Of a stretch of 35,019 nucleotides of DNA, positions 8,374 through 18,180 are shown in pieces. Location of the stretch: NCBI GenBank assembly GCA_934270565.1, contig CAKQPR010000017.1:1-35019 (forward strand). The letters run 5' to 3'. Each line of letters starts with the position of its first letter. The stretch's first letter is position 1. The position numbers and the translations under genes were made by a program. The stretch comes from an uncultured Clostridia bacterium (GTDB taxonomy: Bacteria; Bacillota; Clostridia; Christensenellales; Pumilibacteraceae). A model generated the notes under the pieces. That model had not been told where the DNA came from, made no database searches, and saw only the letters and a program-made list of their open reading frames with translations.

Positions 8374-9239
8374 TGAAAGCGAGAGTAAAAACTCCGACTT
8401 CGGTCGGACAGAAAGTCGTTTATTCGATTCTTATAGTTCTGTTTACGCTGTATTCGATTTCGATCGTGTTCCCGCTGTGCTGGTCGGTGCTCGTGTCGCT
8501 GAAATCGCATCAGGAATATATGCTCAATTCGCCGTTCGCGCTGCCCGAAAAATGGCTGTTCTCGAACTACGCGACCGCGTTCAAGGTGCTCAAAGTGGGC
8601 AAAACGGGCTTCGTCGGTATGATCGGGAACTCGCTTTGGTACGCGATAGGTATGACGGCGGGCAACATTTTCGTGTGTTCGCAAACCGCCTATATCTTCG
8701 CCCGTTACCCGTTCAAGGGCTCGCAGAAAATCTATAACGTTCTGCTCATAGTAATGCTTATGCCCATTATCGGCTCGGGTCCCGCAGCGTTCAGACTTTT
8801 CAGCGGACTCGGGCTCATCAACAGTCCCCTGTTCATTATTTCGAACGCGGGCGGTATCGGCGTAAACTTCCTGTTCCTCGAAGCGTTCTATCGCAACGTG
8901 TCGTGGAGCTATGCGGAAGCGGCGTTCATCGACGGAGCGCGCCCGACTCAGGTTTACTTCAAAATAATGCTGCCGCAGGCGCTCGGTATGATTTCCACGC
9001 TCGCGATAATCCAGTTTATCGGCTACTGGAATGATTACGCTACGCCGATGCTGTATTTCAGAGATCTGCCGAACCTCGCGCTCGGACTGTATATGTACGA
9101 AATCAAAATGATTCGCGGCGCGAATATGCCCGTGTACTTCGCAGGTCTCGTGCTGTCGATCATTCCGGTGCTCGCCATTTTCGGCGCGTGCCAGAACTCG
9201 ATAATGGACAAAGTAGCTATGGGCGGGCTGAAAGGCTGA
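8373..9239 (+). CDS. ABC sugar importer permease, MalG/UgpE type
   Basis: A 288-residue inner-membrane permease pairing with the preceding gene. The ATG at 8373 overlaps the previous stop by one base, a sign of translational coupling; an upstream in-frame ATG lies inside the previous gene and has no ribosome site. First helix at about 20-40, a large periplasmic-side segment (SLKSHQEYM, PEKWLFSNYATAF) typical of MalG-like proteins, and the EAA loop AEAAFIDGARPTQVYFKIMLP near 188-208. The final residues after the last helix are short. Substrate class inferred from neighbours: amino-sugar oligosaccharides. Confidence 0.93.
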   Translation: MKARVKTPTSVGQKVVYSILIVLFTLYSISIVFPLCWSVLVSLKSHQEYMLNSPFALPEKWLFSNYATAFKVLKVGKTGFVGMIGNSLWYAIGMTAGNIFVCSQTAYIFARYPFKGSQKIYNVLLIVMLMPIIGSGPAAFRLFSGLGLINSPLFIISNAGGIGVNFLFLEAFYRNVSWSYAEAAFIDGARPTQVYFKIMLPQALGMISTLAIIQFIGYWNDYATPMLYFRDLPNLALGLYMYEIKMIRGANMPVYFAGLVLSIIPVLAIFGACQNSIMDKVAMGGLKG

Positions 9240-9274
9240 CAGTAAAATCGACAAAACAACAAGGAGAGTAAAGT

Positions 9275-10963
9275 ATGAAAAAAGTATTTGCGTTTATTCT
9301 GGCGTTCGCGCTTATGATCTCGTCTGCCGCGACTCTTACGGGATGCGGCAATTCGATCGCCGACGGCGAGAACGACCTCGAAATTCAGATTTACGACCGC
9401 GGGTACGGAACAGCCGGTGTCGACGCCGTTGCGGCTAAATACCGAGAGAAACACCCCGAAGTAAATATCGAAATCACGGGCGTGGTCGATAACACGCTTG
9501 CGACCGACATTTACGCGGGACCGAGCTCGGTCACGACCGACCTTTATTTCTTCGGCGGCGACAATATGTTCAACCTCGTCAATTCGGGCTCGGTTACCAT
9601 CGACGGCGTGGCTTACGACAATTATTTCGAGCCACTCACCGAAGTTTTCGAGTACACGCCAGAGGGCGAAACGAAGAAGATAAAAGAAAAAATGTTACCG
9701 TCATTCGAGCGTTTTTATAACGTAAAGGACGGAAAACGCTTCACCGAAGACGCTTATTATTGCGCACCGTGGATGGGCGGGCTTTGCGGGCTCGTTTACA
9801 ACAGCAAGATGTTCAGAACTCACGGCTGGACAGTTCCCGTAACCACCGACGAGCTCATCGCGCTTTCGGATACGATTATCGCGACCCCCGCGTACAGCAC
9901 GAATAAGAATTCGAACGGACAGGAAATCAAAGTCGCTCCGTTCAGCTTCTGCCTCGAGGACTCGTACTGGAGCTACGTTTATCAGCAGTGGTGGGCGCAG
10001 TACGACGGAGTGGAGAAGTACGACAATTACTTCAAGGGACAGGATATGAGTGGCAACTACACGCCCGAAATAACCGCATCGACCGGCAGATTAGAGATGC
10101 TCAAACTGCTCGATTCGCTTATCGGAACGTACAAAAAAGAGGGTAGCGCCACCGTAAAACGCGACAACGTTTACTGCGATCCGTCGCTTAACACGCGCTC
10201 GTTCATGGATACGCAGGGCACGTTCCTCAGCGCGGAGGGCGCGAGAATAAACACCAACGGCGCGACGACTTCGGCTATGATGCCGAGCGGCGACTGGCTT
10301 GAAAACGAAATGTCCGCAAACTTCTCCTCGCAGATCGAGAGCGGCGAAATCGAATTCAGTATCATGCGTACTCCCGTGATCAGCGCCATTCGCAACCACC
10401 CCGATTGCGAAGACACGATCGAGAGTGACGCCGAGCTTTCCGCGCTTATCAAGGCGATCGACGCGGGCTCGACCGCGCTTAGCGGCGAGGGCTACGACGT
10501 CTCGCAGAAAGCTTACGACAAGATCCGCGAAGCCCGCACGACGGTGTTCGCGAACGTCAAATATTCGGTTTACGTTCCCGCGTTCGCGACCGCGAAGCAG
10601 GCGGCTAAGGAATTTTTGAAATACCTCTACTCGGACGAAGGCATTAAAATTTTCTCCGAAGCGACAGACGGACAGGATCTTCCGTTCGAATTCGACTGGG
10701 ATTCCATCGAGGGCGTAACCGACTTTCAGAAGTCCAAATTCGACGTTATAAGCTCGGCTGAACATTACGCCATAGAGTCCGATAAATACGCCGTCGTTTA
10801 CCGCGGCGGGCACAGATCGTTCAGAGTTTACACCCCGATCGAATCCAAGTTCAACGTCAACTCTCCCAACGATTATATCGATCCCGAAACGATCTTTATC
10901 GAAAACTACAACGAAATTCAAAGATTGTGGCCGCAGATCCTGCTTGACGCGGGTGTAAATTAA
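9275..10963 (+). CDS. Extracellular solute-binding lipoprotein (family 1) of the sugar importer
   Basis: A 562-residue lipoprotein that captures the sugar outside the membrane and delivers it to the two permeases. Signal peptide with lipobox LTGC, lipid-modified Cys24. The start follows AAGGAGAGTAAAGT. Features of the family: an early DLEIQIYDRGYG strand, repeated aromatic residues for sugar stacking (SYWSYVYQQWWAQYDG around 230-245), and a C-terminal AKQAAKEFLKYLYSDEG helix. It is longer than the usual 400-450 residues, as in binding proteins for larger oligosaccharides. Transcribed 35 bases after the second permease, in the standard operon order with the binding protein last. Confidence 0.93.
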   Translation: MKKVFAFILAFALMISSAATLTGCGNSIADGENDLEIQIYDRGYGTAGVDAVAAKYREKHPEVNIEITGVVDNTLATDIYAGPSSVTTDLYFFGGDNMFNLVNSGSVTIDGVAYDNYFEPLTEVFEYTPEGETKKIKEKMLPSFERFYNVKDGKRFTEDAYYCAPWMGGLCGLVYNSKMFRTHGWTVPVTTDELIALSDTIIATPAYSTNKNSNGQEIKVAPFSFCLEDSYWSYVYQQWWAQYDGVEKYDNYFKGQDMSGNYTPEITASTGRLEMLKLLDSLIGTYKKEGSATVKRDNVYCDPSLNTRSFMDTQGTFLSAEGARINTNGATTSAMMPSGDWLENEMSANFSSQIESGEIEFSIMRTPVISAIRNHPDCEDTIESDAELSALIKAIDAGSTALSGEGYDVSQKAYDKIREARTTVFANVKYSVYVPAFATAKQAAKEFLKYLYSDEGIKIFSEATDGQDLPFEFDWDSIEGVTDFQKSKFDVISSAEHYAIESDKYAVVYRGGHRSFRVYTPIESKFNVNSPNDYIDPETIFIENYNEIQRLWPQILLDAGVN

Positions 10964-11001
10964 AGAAATTATGAAAAATCGACGAAAAGAGGAGGGCGAG
11001 A

Positions 11002-13572
11002 ATGAGGAAAAAACTTATTGCGGTATGTTCGGCGCTGATCGTGCTGACTATGGCGCTCGGCGGTTGCGGCGGTAACGTAAAACCCCGCGACGTGGACGTG
11101 AAATTGTGGAGCACGAACGCGCTCGACAAAGTACAGCGCGACGACGTGCGCGAAAACGTTTCGTCCGCGGCGCTTAATTACGAAATGGCGAAAAACGAGG
11201 TCGAGGGCGCTCAGTTTCTGATCACGCCGCAAAACGGATACAAAGTGAACAGATTTACCGTAACGACTTCGGCGCTCGGCGACGGAAACGGCAACGTTAT
11301 CCCGACTTCGGACATAAAAGTCTACCTTCAGAAGTATATCAACGTAACCAACAAAATGGGTTTCAGTCCTCAGCTCCACGCGGGCTACGTTCCCGACGCG
11401 CTACTTCCGATGGAAAAGGCTGTCGAGTACGGCGAAAACACCGTCGAGGGCGTAAATCAGGCGGTTTACGTTACGGTAAAAACGCAGAAGAACACGCCCG
11501 CAGGCGTTTACACCGGAAGCTTTACGGTGGACGTTGACGGCGCGAAATCGGATATTCCCGTTTCGGTAACGGTGTGGAATTTCGCGATACCCGACGAAAA
11601 CCACGTCGGATCGCTGTTTGCGATCTGGCAGGACGAACTCGGCTACGGCGAGCTCGACGCGACTAACGATATGTACGCGCTTTACGCCGATTTCCTTGCG
11701 GATTACCGCGTTTCGGCAACCAACCTCATATCGAGCTACTGGGAAACGTATTCGGTGGAAGAGTACGTTCTCGCCGCGCGCAAAGCAACCGAAGATCCGC
11801 GGATTTCAACCTTCGCGCTTCCGTATCGCAGCAGATACGTCGAAGGTTTCGGCGGCGACGTGGATTACTCGTATGTGAAGAGTTACATTCTCGGACTTCT
11901 GAACGCGTGCGAAAACGCCGAACTTCTCGATAAAGCCGTCTACTACTTCGGCGCAATGATCGACGAGCCACAGTATACCGACACGTTTGAGCTCGCTCAC
12001 CACATTTTCGTCGAGACGGACAAGATGGAAGAGGAGATCATAGCCGAAATCGAGAGAAACGGTTACTTCGACGGTAAAACCAAAGAGAAAGTATCGGAAA
12101 TCAAAGAAAAGATACGCAAACTCCCCAACATTTTAACGACTTCATACACGCTCACCGAAACCAAGAGTAAGGTCGATTACGACTTCGGCGAATGTACCTA
12201 CTGCCCGCTTTTCAACGAATTCGACGGCTACAATCAGGTGGCGGACGAACAGAACCTTTCGCTTTACAAGCGGCTCAAAGAGGTGAACGGAAGCGTGTGG
12301 TGGTACGGATGTAACGGTCCTTGTTATCCGTATCCGTGCTATCATATCGACGACAATCTGCTTGGCGCGCGGGTGCTCGGCACGATGATGTACGATTACG
12401 GCATCGACGGCAACCTCTACTGGTGCGTAAACAGTTACGGCAACTCCAACACGCTCAAAGCCGGCGAAATCACCCGTGCTTCCGATCCGTATGCGGACGC
12501 GGCGCGCAACTCGCCGACGTGGCCGACCAACGGCGAAGGTTATCTTCTTTACCCCGGCGCGGACTACGGCATACGCGGTCCGATCGGCTCGGTAAGACTC
12601 GAAGCGATCCGCGACGGCAACGAAGATTACGAGTATTACTACCTGCTCGGCGAGCATACGGACAGCCTCGGCGAGTATTACGCGACCGAAATCACTACCG
12701 AAAATATGGTTTCGGCGCTTTACGACCGCATTTATCGCGGAGTAAAGTACGTCGCGGACAACGAGAACTTCTACGCCGTCCGCCGCGAGCTCGCGGGAAT
12801 AATCGAACGCATCGGCGAGGACGACAAGTTCGTTCAGGAAAGCGTCACCTATTCGGGCGAAAACGCGACGATTTCCTTCCTCGTAAACTCCGAATACGAA
12901 GTCGAAGCGAACGGAACGGCGCTTGTCGGTACGCCGCAGGGCGCGGGCAAACGCTATTCGTTCACGATAAAGATGGACAAACCGAGCAACTCCTTTGAAA
13001 TCAAGCTTAAAAAGGGCAGCGTCGAAAAAACCGTTTCGGTGCTTGCGGGCGGAAAAACGAAGATCGTTTCGTCGTTCGACGACGCTTCGAGCGTGTCCGT
13101 TCTTACGGCGAACGACCAAAAAATCACGCTTACGCATAACGATAATCCCGCGTTCTCGACGAGCGGCGGTTCGCTCAAAGCGGTTATCGAAAGCAAGTTC
13201 GATCCGAACGACAAGACGGCGACGCTCACCTACAACCCGCGGCTTACGCTTCCTCTCGCGACCGCAGGCGTAAATATTTCGTCGCTCGATTCGTTGTCGT
13301 TCAATATCTATAACGACAGCGGAATCGACGTCGCGCTGCGCGTAAGGCTGGTTGCGAACGGTATTTATTACACTCTTTCCGAAATAACGCTCAAATCGGG
13401 GCTCAACGCCGTCAAGATCGAAAGCGTTTACCAGACGAACTGGAGCATGCTCGGCTCGACAAGCGGAATCGTGCTCGAATTCAACAATACGCTCAACAAC
13501 GACAACAAAGAAGCGATGCCCGTTCAGACGGTGTATATCGACGACCTCATCGTCGGCGAGAAGTTAGGTTAG
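11002..13572 (+). CDS. GH123-type (formerly DUF4091) beta-N-acetylgalactosaminidase lipoprotein with C-terminal binding module
   Basis: An 856-residue surface lipoprotein (lipobox LGGC, Cys22) expected to cleave terminal beta-GalNAc from host glycans such as glycosphingolipids. The N-terminal beta domain (about 30-200) ends with VSVTVWNFAIPDEN, as in GH123 proteins. The barrel follows, with the predicted Asp-Glu catalytic pair D321-E322 in YFGAMIDEP, then DGNLYWCVNSYGN (about 474-486) and the family block RDGNEDYEYYYLL (about 537-549). Residues about 680-856 form a jelly-roll-like carbohydrate-binding module ending YIDDLIVGEK. Enzyme class from family knowledge (PF13320 is the GH123 catalytic domain); DUF4091 proteins of other specificity exist, so the exact substrate is inference. 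Confidence 0.85.
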   Translation: MRKKLIAVCSALIVLTMALGGCGGNVKPRDVDVKLWSTNALDKVQRDDVRENVSSAALNYEMAKNEVEGAQFLITPQNGYKVNRFTVTTSALGDGNGNVIPTSDIKVYLQKYINVTNKMGFSPQLHAGYVPDALLPMEKAVEYGENTVEGVNQAVYVTVKTQKNTPAGVYTGSFTVDVDGAKSDIPVSVTVWNFAIPDENHVGSLFAIWQDELGYGELDATNDMYALYADFLADYRVSATNLISSYWETYSVEEYVLAARKATEDPRISTFALPYRSRYVEGFGGDVDYSYVKSYILGLLNACENAELLDKAVYYFGAMIDEPQYTDTFELAHHIFVETDKMEEEIIAEIERNGYFDGKTKEKVSEIKEKIRKLPNILTTSYTLTETKSKVDYDFGECTYCPLFNEFDGYNQVADEQNLSLYKRLKEVNGSVWWYGCNGPCYPYPCYHIDDNLLGARVLGTMMYDYGIDGNLYWCVNSYGNSNTLKAGEITRASDPYADAARNSPTWPTNGEGYLLYPGADYGIRGPIGSVRLEAIRDGNEDYEYYYLLGEHTDSLGEYYATEITTENMVSALYDRIYRGVKYVADNENFYAVRRELAGIIERIGEDDKFVQESVTYSGENATISFLVNSEYEVEANGTALVGTPQGAGKRYSFTIKMDKPSNSFEIKLKKGSVEKTVSVLAGGKTKIVSSFDDASSVSVLTANDQKITLTHNDNPAFSTSGGSLKAVIESKFDPNDKTATLTYNPRLTLPLATAGVNISSLDSLSFNIYNDSGIDVALRVRLVANGIYYTLSEITLKSGLNAVKIESVYQTNWSMLGSTSGIVLEFNNTLNNDNKEAMPVQTVYIDDLIVGEKLG

Positions 13573-13582
13573 GAGGGAAGCT

Positions 13583-14761
13583 ATGAAAAGAGTAATTTCT
13601 GTTCTGACGGCGGTTTTATGCGTGATCACGGCTTCTCTTGCGATACTCGGCTGCGGCGATAAAGGAGGCGATCCGAGCGCACCCGCCAACCGCGTAATGC
13701 TCAGCTCGTTCTCCGAATTCAAAGAACTTCGTTCGTTCAAGTACGGCTCGGCGTTCGGAAAAGCGGAAATCACGACCGATAAAAATTACGTTACCGACGG
13801 CGACACCGCGGCGAAATTCACGATCGACGGCAAAACGGACGGGATTTCCGAATTCAGCGTGTTCTGCGACACCAAGTGGAACACGAAAAAGGATTTTACG
13901 AACGTAAAAGCGCTCGGCGTGGACGTTTTCAACCCGCAGTCCGAGCCGAAAACGGTGAAAATCTCGTTCATGACGCGGCTTTCGGGCAACAACCGCGCTC
14001 AGTACGTCGAAAAATCGTTCACGCTCAATTCGGGCAAGAACACCGTCGTTTACGAAATCGACCGCGAAGTCGCGGCACAGATCTGCTACCTCGATTCGAC
14101 CGAATATATCAAGTTCGCGTTCGATCGCAAAGCCGACGAGCCATACGTTATCTATATGGATCGGCTCGAAGCGCACCTTACGGACGAAAAGCTTCCCGCG
14201 GTCGAAAAGAATTACAGAGACGGCGAACTGCTGTTCTTCGACGACAAAGCGGACAGGTATTTCGTCAAGCCGAACACGATCAGAGCGCAAGCTCCCGAAG
14301 CGCCCGAAATTTCGCTTTGCCGCGACCCGCGTTTCGTCAGAAGCGGCAGCGGATCGTTGCAGGTAAAAGCCGCCGTTTATCCGTCGGGAACGGCTTACGA
14401 TTCCCCGGGGATCACGATAAGCGGCAACGCAATCTCGCGCGTCGATTTCTCGCAGTACACCTCGGTCGAATTCTACGTCATGAGCGACCGCGACCTTACG
14501 CACAACGAAAACGTCGCTATCGAGTTCTACGACGTAAACGACGTTCTTCTCAATTCGATCGACCATCTGCGCAACTACGTGCCGTGGGGCAAAACGATCC
14601 CAGCTAACACATGGTACAAGCTCGAGGTGAAAGTGGACGATCTCGACGCGGCGGGTCTCGACGTGACCAAAATAGACAGGATCAACGTTTACTGCTCGTA
14701 TTCGCGTTTCGAGGACTTTGAATTCTCGTTGTATTTCGACGATTTCACGCTTGTAAAATAA
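13583..14761 (+). CDS. Lipoprotein with two carbohydrate-binding-like jelly-roll domains
   Basis: A 392-residue surface lipoprotein with no catalytic motif that I can see. Lipobox ILGC, Cys24; ribosome site AGGAGGGAAGCT. Two similar beta-rich modules (about 33-195 and 205-392) each end with a Y-x-D-x-L or Y-F-DD-F strand (VIYMDRLEAHL; SLYFDDFTLVK), as do CBM-like modules including the one at the end of the preceding GH123 gene. It begins 10 bases after that gene and probably acts with it, holding glycans at the surface. No named family recognised with certainty. Confidence 0.75.
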   Translation: MKRVISVLTAVLCVITASLAILGCGDKGGDPSAPANRVMLSSFSEFKELRSFKYGSAFGKAEITTDKNYVTDGDTAAKFTIDGKTDGISEFSVFCDTKWNTKKDFTNVKALGVDVFNPQSEPKTVKISFMTRLSGNNRAQYVEKSFTLNSGKNTVVYEIDREVAAQICYLDSTEYIKFAFDRKADEPYVIYMDRLEAHLTDEKLPAVEKNYRDGELLFFDDKADRYFVKPNTIRAQAPEAPEISLCRDPRFVRSGSGSLQVKAAVYPSGTAYDSPGITISGNAISRVDFSQYTSVEFYVMSDRDLTHNENVAIEFYDVNDVLLNSIDHLRNYVPWGKTIPANTWYKLEVKVDDLDAAGLDVTKIDRINVYCSYSRFEDFEFSLYFDDFTLVK

Positions 14762-14796
14762 GTAGTTTTATCCCGAAAAAGGGTGGAGGAAAAAAG

Positions 14797-17700
14797 ATGA
14801 AAGGAAAAGGCAGAAAAGCATTCGCAACCGTACTTTGCGCCGTAACCGCAATGACGGCGGGCGCACTGGTTGCGTGCGGCGACGACAAGGGCAAAGATCC
14901 GTTGATCTTCGAAGTCGCGGAAACGCTCAGAGTGGAAGTCGGAACGTATTTCGACGTTCCCTCGGCAACCGGCACGGACAAATCGGGAAACCTCTATTTC
15001 CCCGTGATTACCGTGCTCGATCCGGACGGCGAGGAAGTCATATACGAAAGCGGCAAATTTTTCGCCGCGAAAAAGGGCAATTACACCGTCCGCTACGTCG
15101 TAAAACGCGGCGACGAAACGATCACCGACGAAACGATCGTAACTTCGTCCGATACGACTGCGCCCGAAATCGAGCTCAAAAACAGCGAAGTTTACGAATT
15201 GCAGGGATCGGTTTATACGCTTCCCGCCGCAACGGTAAGGGATAATTACGACGGAGCGGCAACGCTTGCGTCGTCGGTTTCGGCAAAGTTCGGCGAAACC
15301 GAAGTGACTGTCGCCGACGGCAAAATCACGCTCGACAACGCGGGCGAATACAAGGTTAAATATACTTTCGCCGACGCCGAGGGTAACGAAAACAGCGCTA
15401 CGCTTACCGTTAATTCGGTAGAGAAGGAAGATGGTAATATTTCCTACTTCAATCATGCGTTCGCCGAAGGTTTCGTAACGCCGTTTATGACCGGCTCACT
15501 CTCGACGAGCACCGAAAAGCATATCGAAGGCGAAACGAATTCGCTCAGATATACTTACGAAGAAGCGGCTGCCAACGCGGGCGGCTTCTACCTCAACAAG
15601 CCTCTCGTCAAGGACGTGAGCGCGTACAAATACCTCTACTTTTACGTTTACACCGACGTAAAAGTCGCGGGCGTAACGTTCAACGGCGTTTACAGTTCCG
15701 ACCGCAGTATCGTGGCGGGCGCGTGGAACAAGATCGTGCTCACCCGCAGCGAGGACGGCACCGACTACACGACCCCTTGGGGCACGAGCGTGTTCTGGGA
15801 TCCCTCGCTCAACGAGTGGCAGGGCGGCGCGGTAGGCGACGTTCGCGATATTACCGACTTTCTGGTGTTCCTGTATCTGCCGGAAAACAGCGCGGGCGAC
15901 TTTTATTTCTCGGCTATCCGCGGAACGAACGAGCTTCCCGCAGTCGATATCGCGCTTGCGGATAAGTATAGCGTGGACGACGAAATCACTCTTCCGTCCG
16001 CTACCGTAAGCGGCGCCGAAAACGTAGTTACCAAGCCGTATATCGTAAACAACGGCGTTGCGACCCCGATCGACGGCACCTTTACTTTCGAAGCGGAAGG
16101 AACGTACAACTTCCTGTTCGAGGTTGTCGCCGACGGCAAAACGGTCGGAATTCTCCGCCGCAATGCGTTCTGCTACGTCGAAGAAGCGGGTAACGTTACC
16201 TACTTCAACCGCGAGTTCGGCGCGGACAACGTAAGTCCGTTTCTGGGCGGCACGGTCGAAATCACCGACGAAAAACATATCGACGGAGAGAACTATTCGC
16301 TTAAATACGTCAATACCGATGCAAGCTACTTTAAAGCGTGCGGAGTGGTTATCGACACGCCGTATATAGCCAACGTTTCGGCTTATAGCTACCTGTACTT
16401 CTATTACTATTCCGACAGCGGCGTTACGGCGACCCCGGGCGCACAGTACGCGGCTAAAACCGACGTAAACGGCGCTTGGACAAAGATTATCATGCGCAAC
16501 GACGGTAACGGAAACTTCACGACCGACGGCGTAGCTTCGGCGGGTATAACGGGCGGAAACCTCATAGGTTTGCAGCTTTACTTCTACGCGCCCGGCGGAA
16601 ACGCGACGATCTATATTTCCGCAGTCCGCGTAACGAATACGCTCGATACCGCTTCGGTCGAAATGCCGGCTTACGCGGCAAGCGGCGAAGCGATTTCGAT
16701 CCCGACCGCAACCGCGAGCGTAACGGGCACGGTAACGCAGAAAGTGACCGTCATCAAACCCGACGGCACGAAAGAAATCGCAGACGGCGCAACGTTTACG
16801 CCCGCCGCGCAAGGTATTTATACTTTTGTGTACGAAGTCAGCGTAAACGGCAAACTTATCGACAGCGTTGCGAAAAAAGTCGCGGTTTACGAACCCGAAG
16901 AAGGCAACATAAGCTACTTCAACAAGGCTTTCGGTGCGGGGACGGTCGGCACGCTTAACGCGGTCGCGGCGAGCGCGACCACCGAAAAGCATCTTGACGG
17001 CGAAGAGTATTCGCTCGGCTGCTCGTTGCAGGCGCCGGGATACTGGCCGACTATGAAGCTCGATAATCCCTATATAAAGGATCTTAACGCCAAGAATTCG
17101 GACGGCGAATACCTGTACGATTACGTTTACTTCTTCGCGTACACCGACGCGGCTAATACGGGTATCGGAATTCATTATGCTTCCGCGGCGTTGCTCAAAG
17201 CGGGTATGTGGAACAGAATAACGCTTGTCCGCTCGGGCGAAGGGTTTACTTACAACGGAGTGAGCATTTTCGGAGAGGACGGAAAGACCGCGAACGACAT
17301 TACGGGACTTCAGATTCTGTTCGATACGAATAAGGAAACCGCGTGGACGGCAGTATACCTTTCCGCGATCCGCGCGGTAAAAACGCTTCCGTCGATAACG
17401 GGCGTTGCGGATAAAACTTGCTTTGTCGGAGACGAAGTTGCGATCAACCCCGCTTCTACCGCCGATGGGTGTACGATACAGGCATTCAAGGACGGTGCGG
17501 AATTTACCGCTTCTGCGTTTACGCCCGAAGCCGAAGGCAATTACACGTTCGATTTCGTTCTGAAAAAGGACGGAAAGATCTACGATACCGCGCGAATAAC
17601 GATCGGTGCAGAGGCAAAAGAGTTCGGAAATATCACGGGAACGAACACGCGCCACGCTTTGGAAATCGCAAGCAACTGTGTGAACACCACGCTTAAAATT

Positions 17701-18114
17701 TCCGAAACCGAAACGCATAACGGCGAACAGGTTCTTGAATGGAGCTTGCCGTGGGCGGGTACTTGGGGATATCTTACGTTCAACAACCCGTTTATTACAA
17801 ACCTCAACGAAAAGGACGGCGAAGGCAATTATCTTTACGATTACGTCTACTTCTACGTAAAGAGCGATAAAATTACGCAAATCGGAACGGAAACCGCTTA
17901 TGCAATAAATATCACCGCAGGCGAGTGGACGAGAGTTGTGTTTACGCGGTCGGGCGAAAACTTTATCGTGCCGATTCATGACGGAACTTCTCCCGTCGCG
18001 TTTGAATCGGCTGACGATATCAACGGATTCAAACTTCGCGCCGTGCCTGCCGAAAACACTAACGTAATCTATCTTTCCGCGATCCGTGCGTGCAAAACTC
18101 TGCCCGCAGACTAA
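14797..18114 (+). CDS. Large multi-repeat glycan-binding-like lipoprotein
   Basis: An 1105-residue surface lipoprotein (lipobox LVAC, Cys27; ribosome site GGTGGAGG). Two bacterial Ig-like domains (about 35-210) precede four tandem modules of about 240 residues. Each opens with a GN-x-(S/T)-YFN or GNITGTN block (DNA positions about 15430, 16190, 16900 and 17625), contains a EKHIxGE-x-xSL strand, a YLYFYxYTD core, an AGxWxKI-x-x-R strand and a closing YxSAIR. Short Ig-like linkers (T-F-x-AEGTYNF) join them. No catalytic motif is visible. The architecture suggests multivalent glycan capture feeding the neighbouring importer. No established family name recognised. Confidence 0.8.
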   Translation: MKGKGRKAFATVLCAVTAMTAGALVACGDDKGKDPLIFEVAETLRVEVGTYFDVPSATGTDKSGNLYFPVITVLDPDGEEVIYESGKFFAAKKGNYTVRYVVKRGDETITDETIVTSSDTTAPEIELKNSEVYELQGSVYTLPAATVRDNYDGAATLASSVSAKFGETEVTVADGKITLDNAGEYKVKYTFADAEGNENSATLTVNSVEKEDGNISYFNHAFAEGFVTPFMTGSLSTSTEKHIEGETNSLRYTYEEAAANAGGFYLNKPLVKDVSAYKYLYFYVYTDVKVAGVTFNGVYSSDRSIVAGAWNKIVLTRSEDGTDYTTPWGTSVFWDPSLNEWQGGAVGDVRDITDFLVFLYLPENSAGDFYFSAIRGTNELPAVDIALADKYSVDDEITLPSATVSGAENVVTKPYIVNNGVATPIDGTFTFEAEGTYNFLFEVVADGKTVGILRRNAFCYVEEAGNVTYFNREFGADNVSPFLGGTVEITDEKHIDGENYSLKYVNTDASYFKACGVVIDTPYIANVSAYSYLYFYYYSDSGVTATPGAQYAAKTDVNGAWTKIIMRNDGNGNFTTDGVASAGITGGNLIGLQLYFYAPGGNATIYISAVRVTNTLDTASVEMPAYAASGEAISIPTATASVTGTVTQKVTVIKPDGTKEIADGATFTPAAQGIYTFVYEVSVNGKLIDSVAKKVAVYEPEEGNISYFNKAFGAGTVGTLNAVAASATTEKHLDGEEYSLGCSLQAPGYWPTMKLDNPYIKDLNAKNSDGEYLYDYVYFFAYTDAANTGIGIHYASAALLKAGMWNRITLVRSGEGFTYNGVSIFGEDGKTANDITGLQILFDTNKETAWTAVYLSAIRAVKTLPSITGVADKTCFVGDEVAINPASTADGCTIQAFKDGAEFTASAFTPEAEGNYTFDFVLKKDGKIYDTARITIGAEAKEFGNITGTNTRHALEIASNCVNTTLKISETETHNGEQVLEWSLPWAGTWGYLTFNNPFITNLNEKDGEGNYLYDYVYFYVKSDKITQIGTETAYAINITAGEWTRVVFTRSGENFIVPIHDGTSPVAFESADDINGFKLRAVPAENTNVIYLSAIRACKTLPAD
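15427..18110 (+). repeat. Four diverged coding modules of about 720-760 bp
   Basis: Repeat starts, judged from the encoded GN-x-YFN block, are near 15430, 16190, 16900 and 17625. They are similar in protein but not near-identical in DNA, so the duplications are old. Each module pairs a jelly-roll-like domain with an Ig-like linker. Confidence 0.7.
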
Positions 18115-18124
18115 ACGAAAAACC

Positions 18125-18167
18125 GCTTCCGCACCTTCGACGGGTAACTGTCGGGGGCGCGGGAAGC
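18125..18167 (+). promoter_or_regulatory. Intercistronic stem-loop before the second GH20 gene
   Basis: GCTTCCGC (18125-18132) pairs with GCGGGAAGC (18159-18167) with one bulged G, and an inner CGAC/GTCG stem can form. No T-run follows. It fills the 66-base gap and its 3' arm contains the only GGGA ribosome-site-like bases before the ATG at 18181. It may be an mRNA processing or stability element, or limit translation of the next gene. Confidence 0.4.
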
Positions 18168-18180
18168 AAAATTTACTGCT

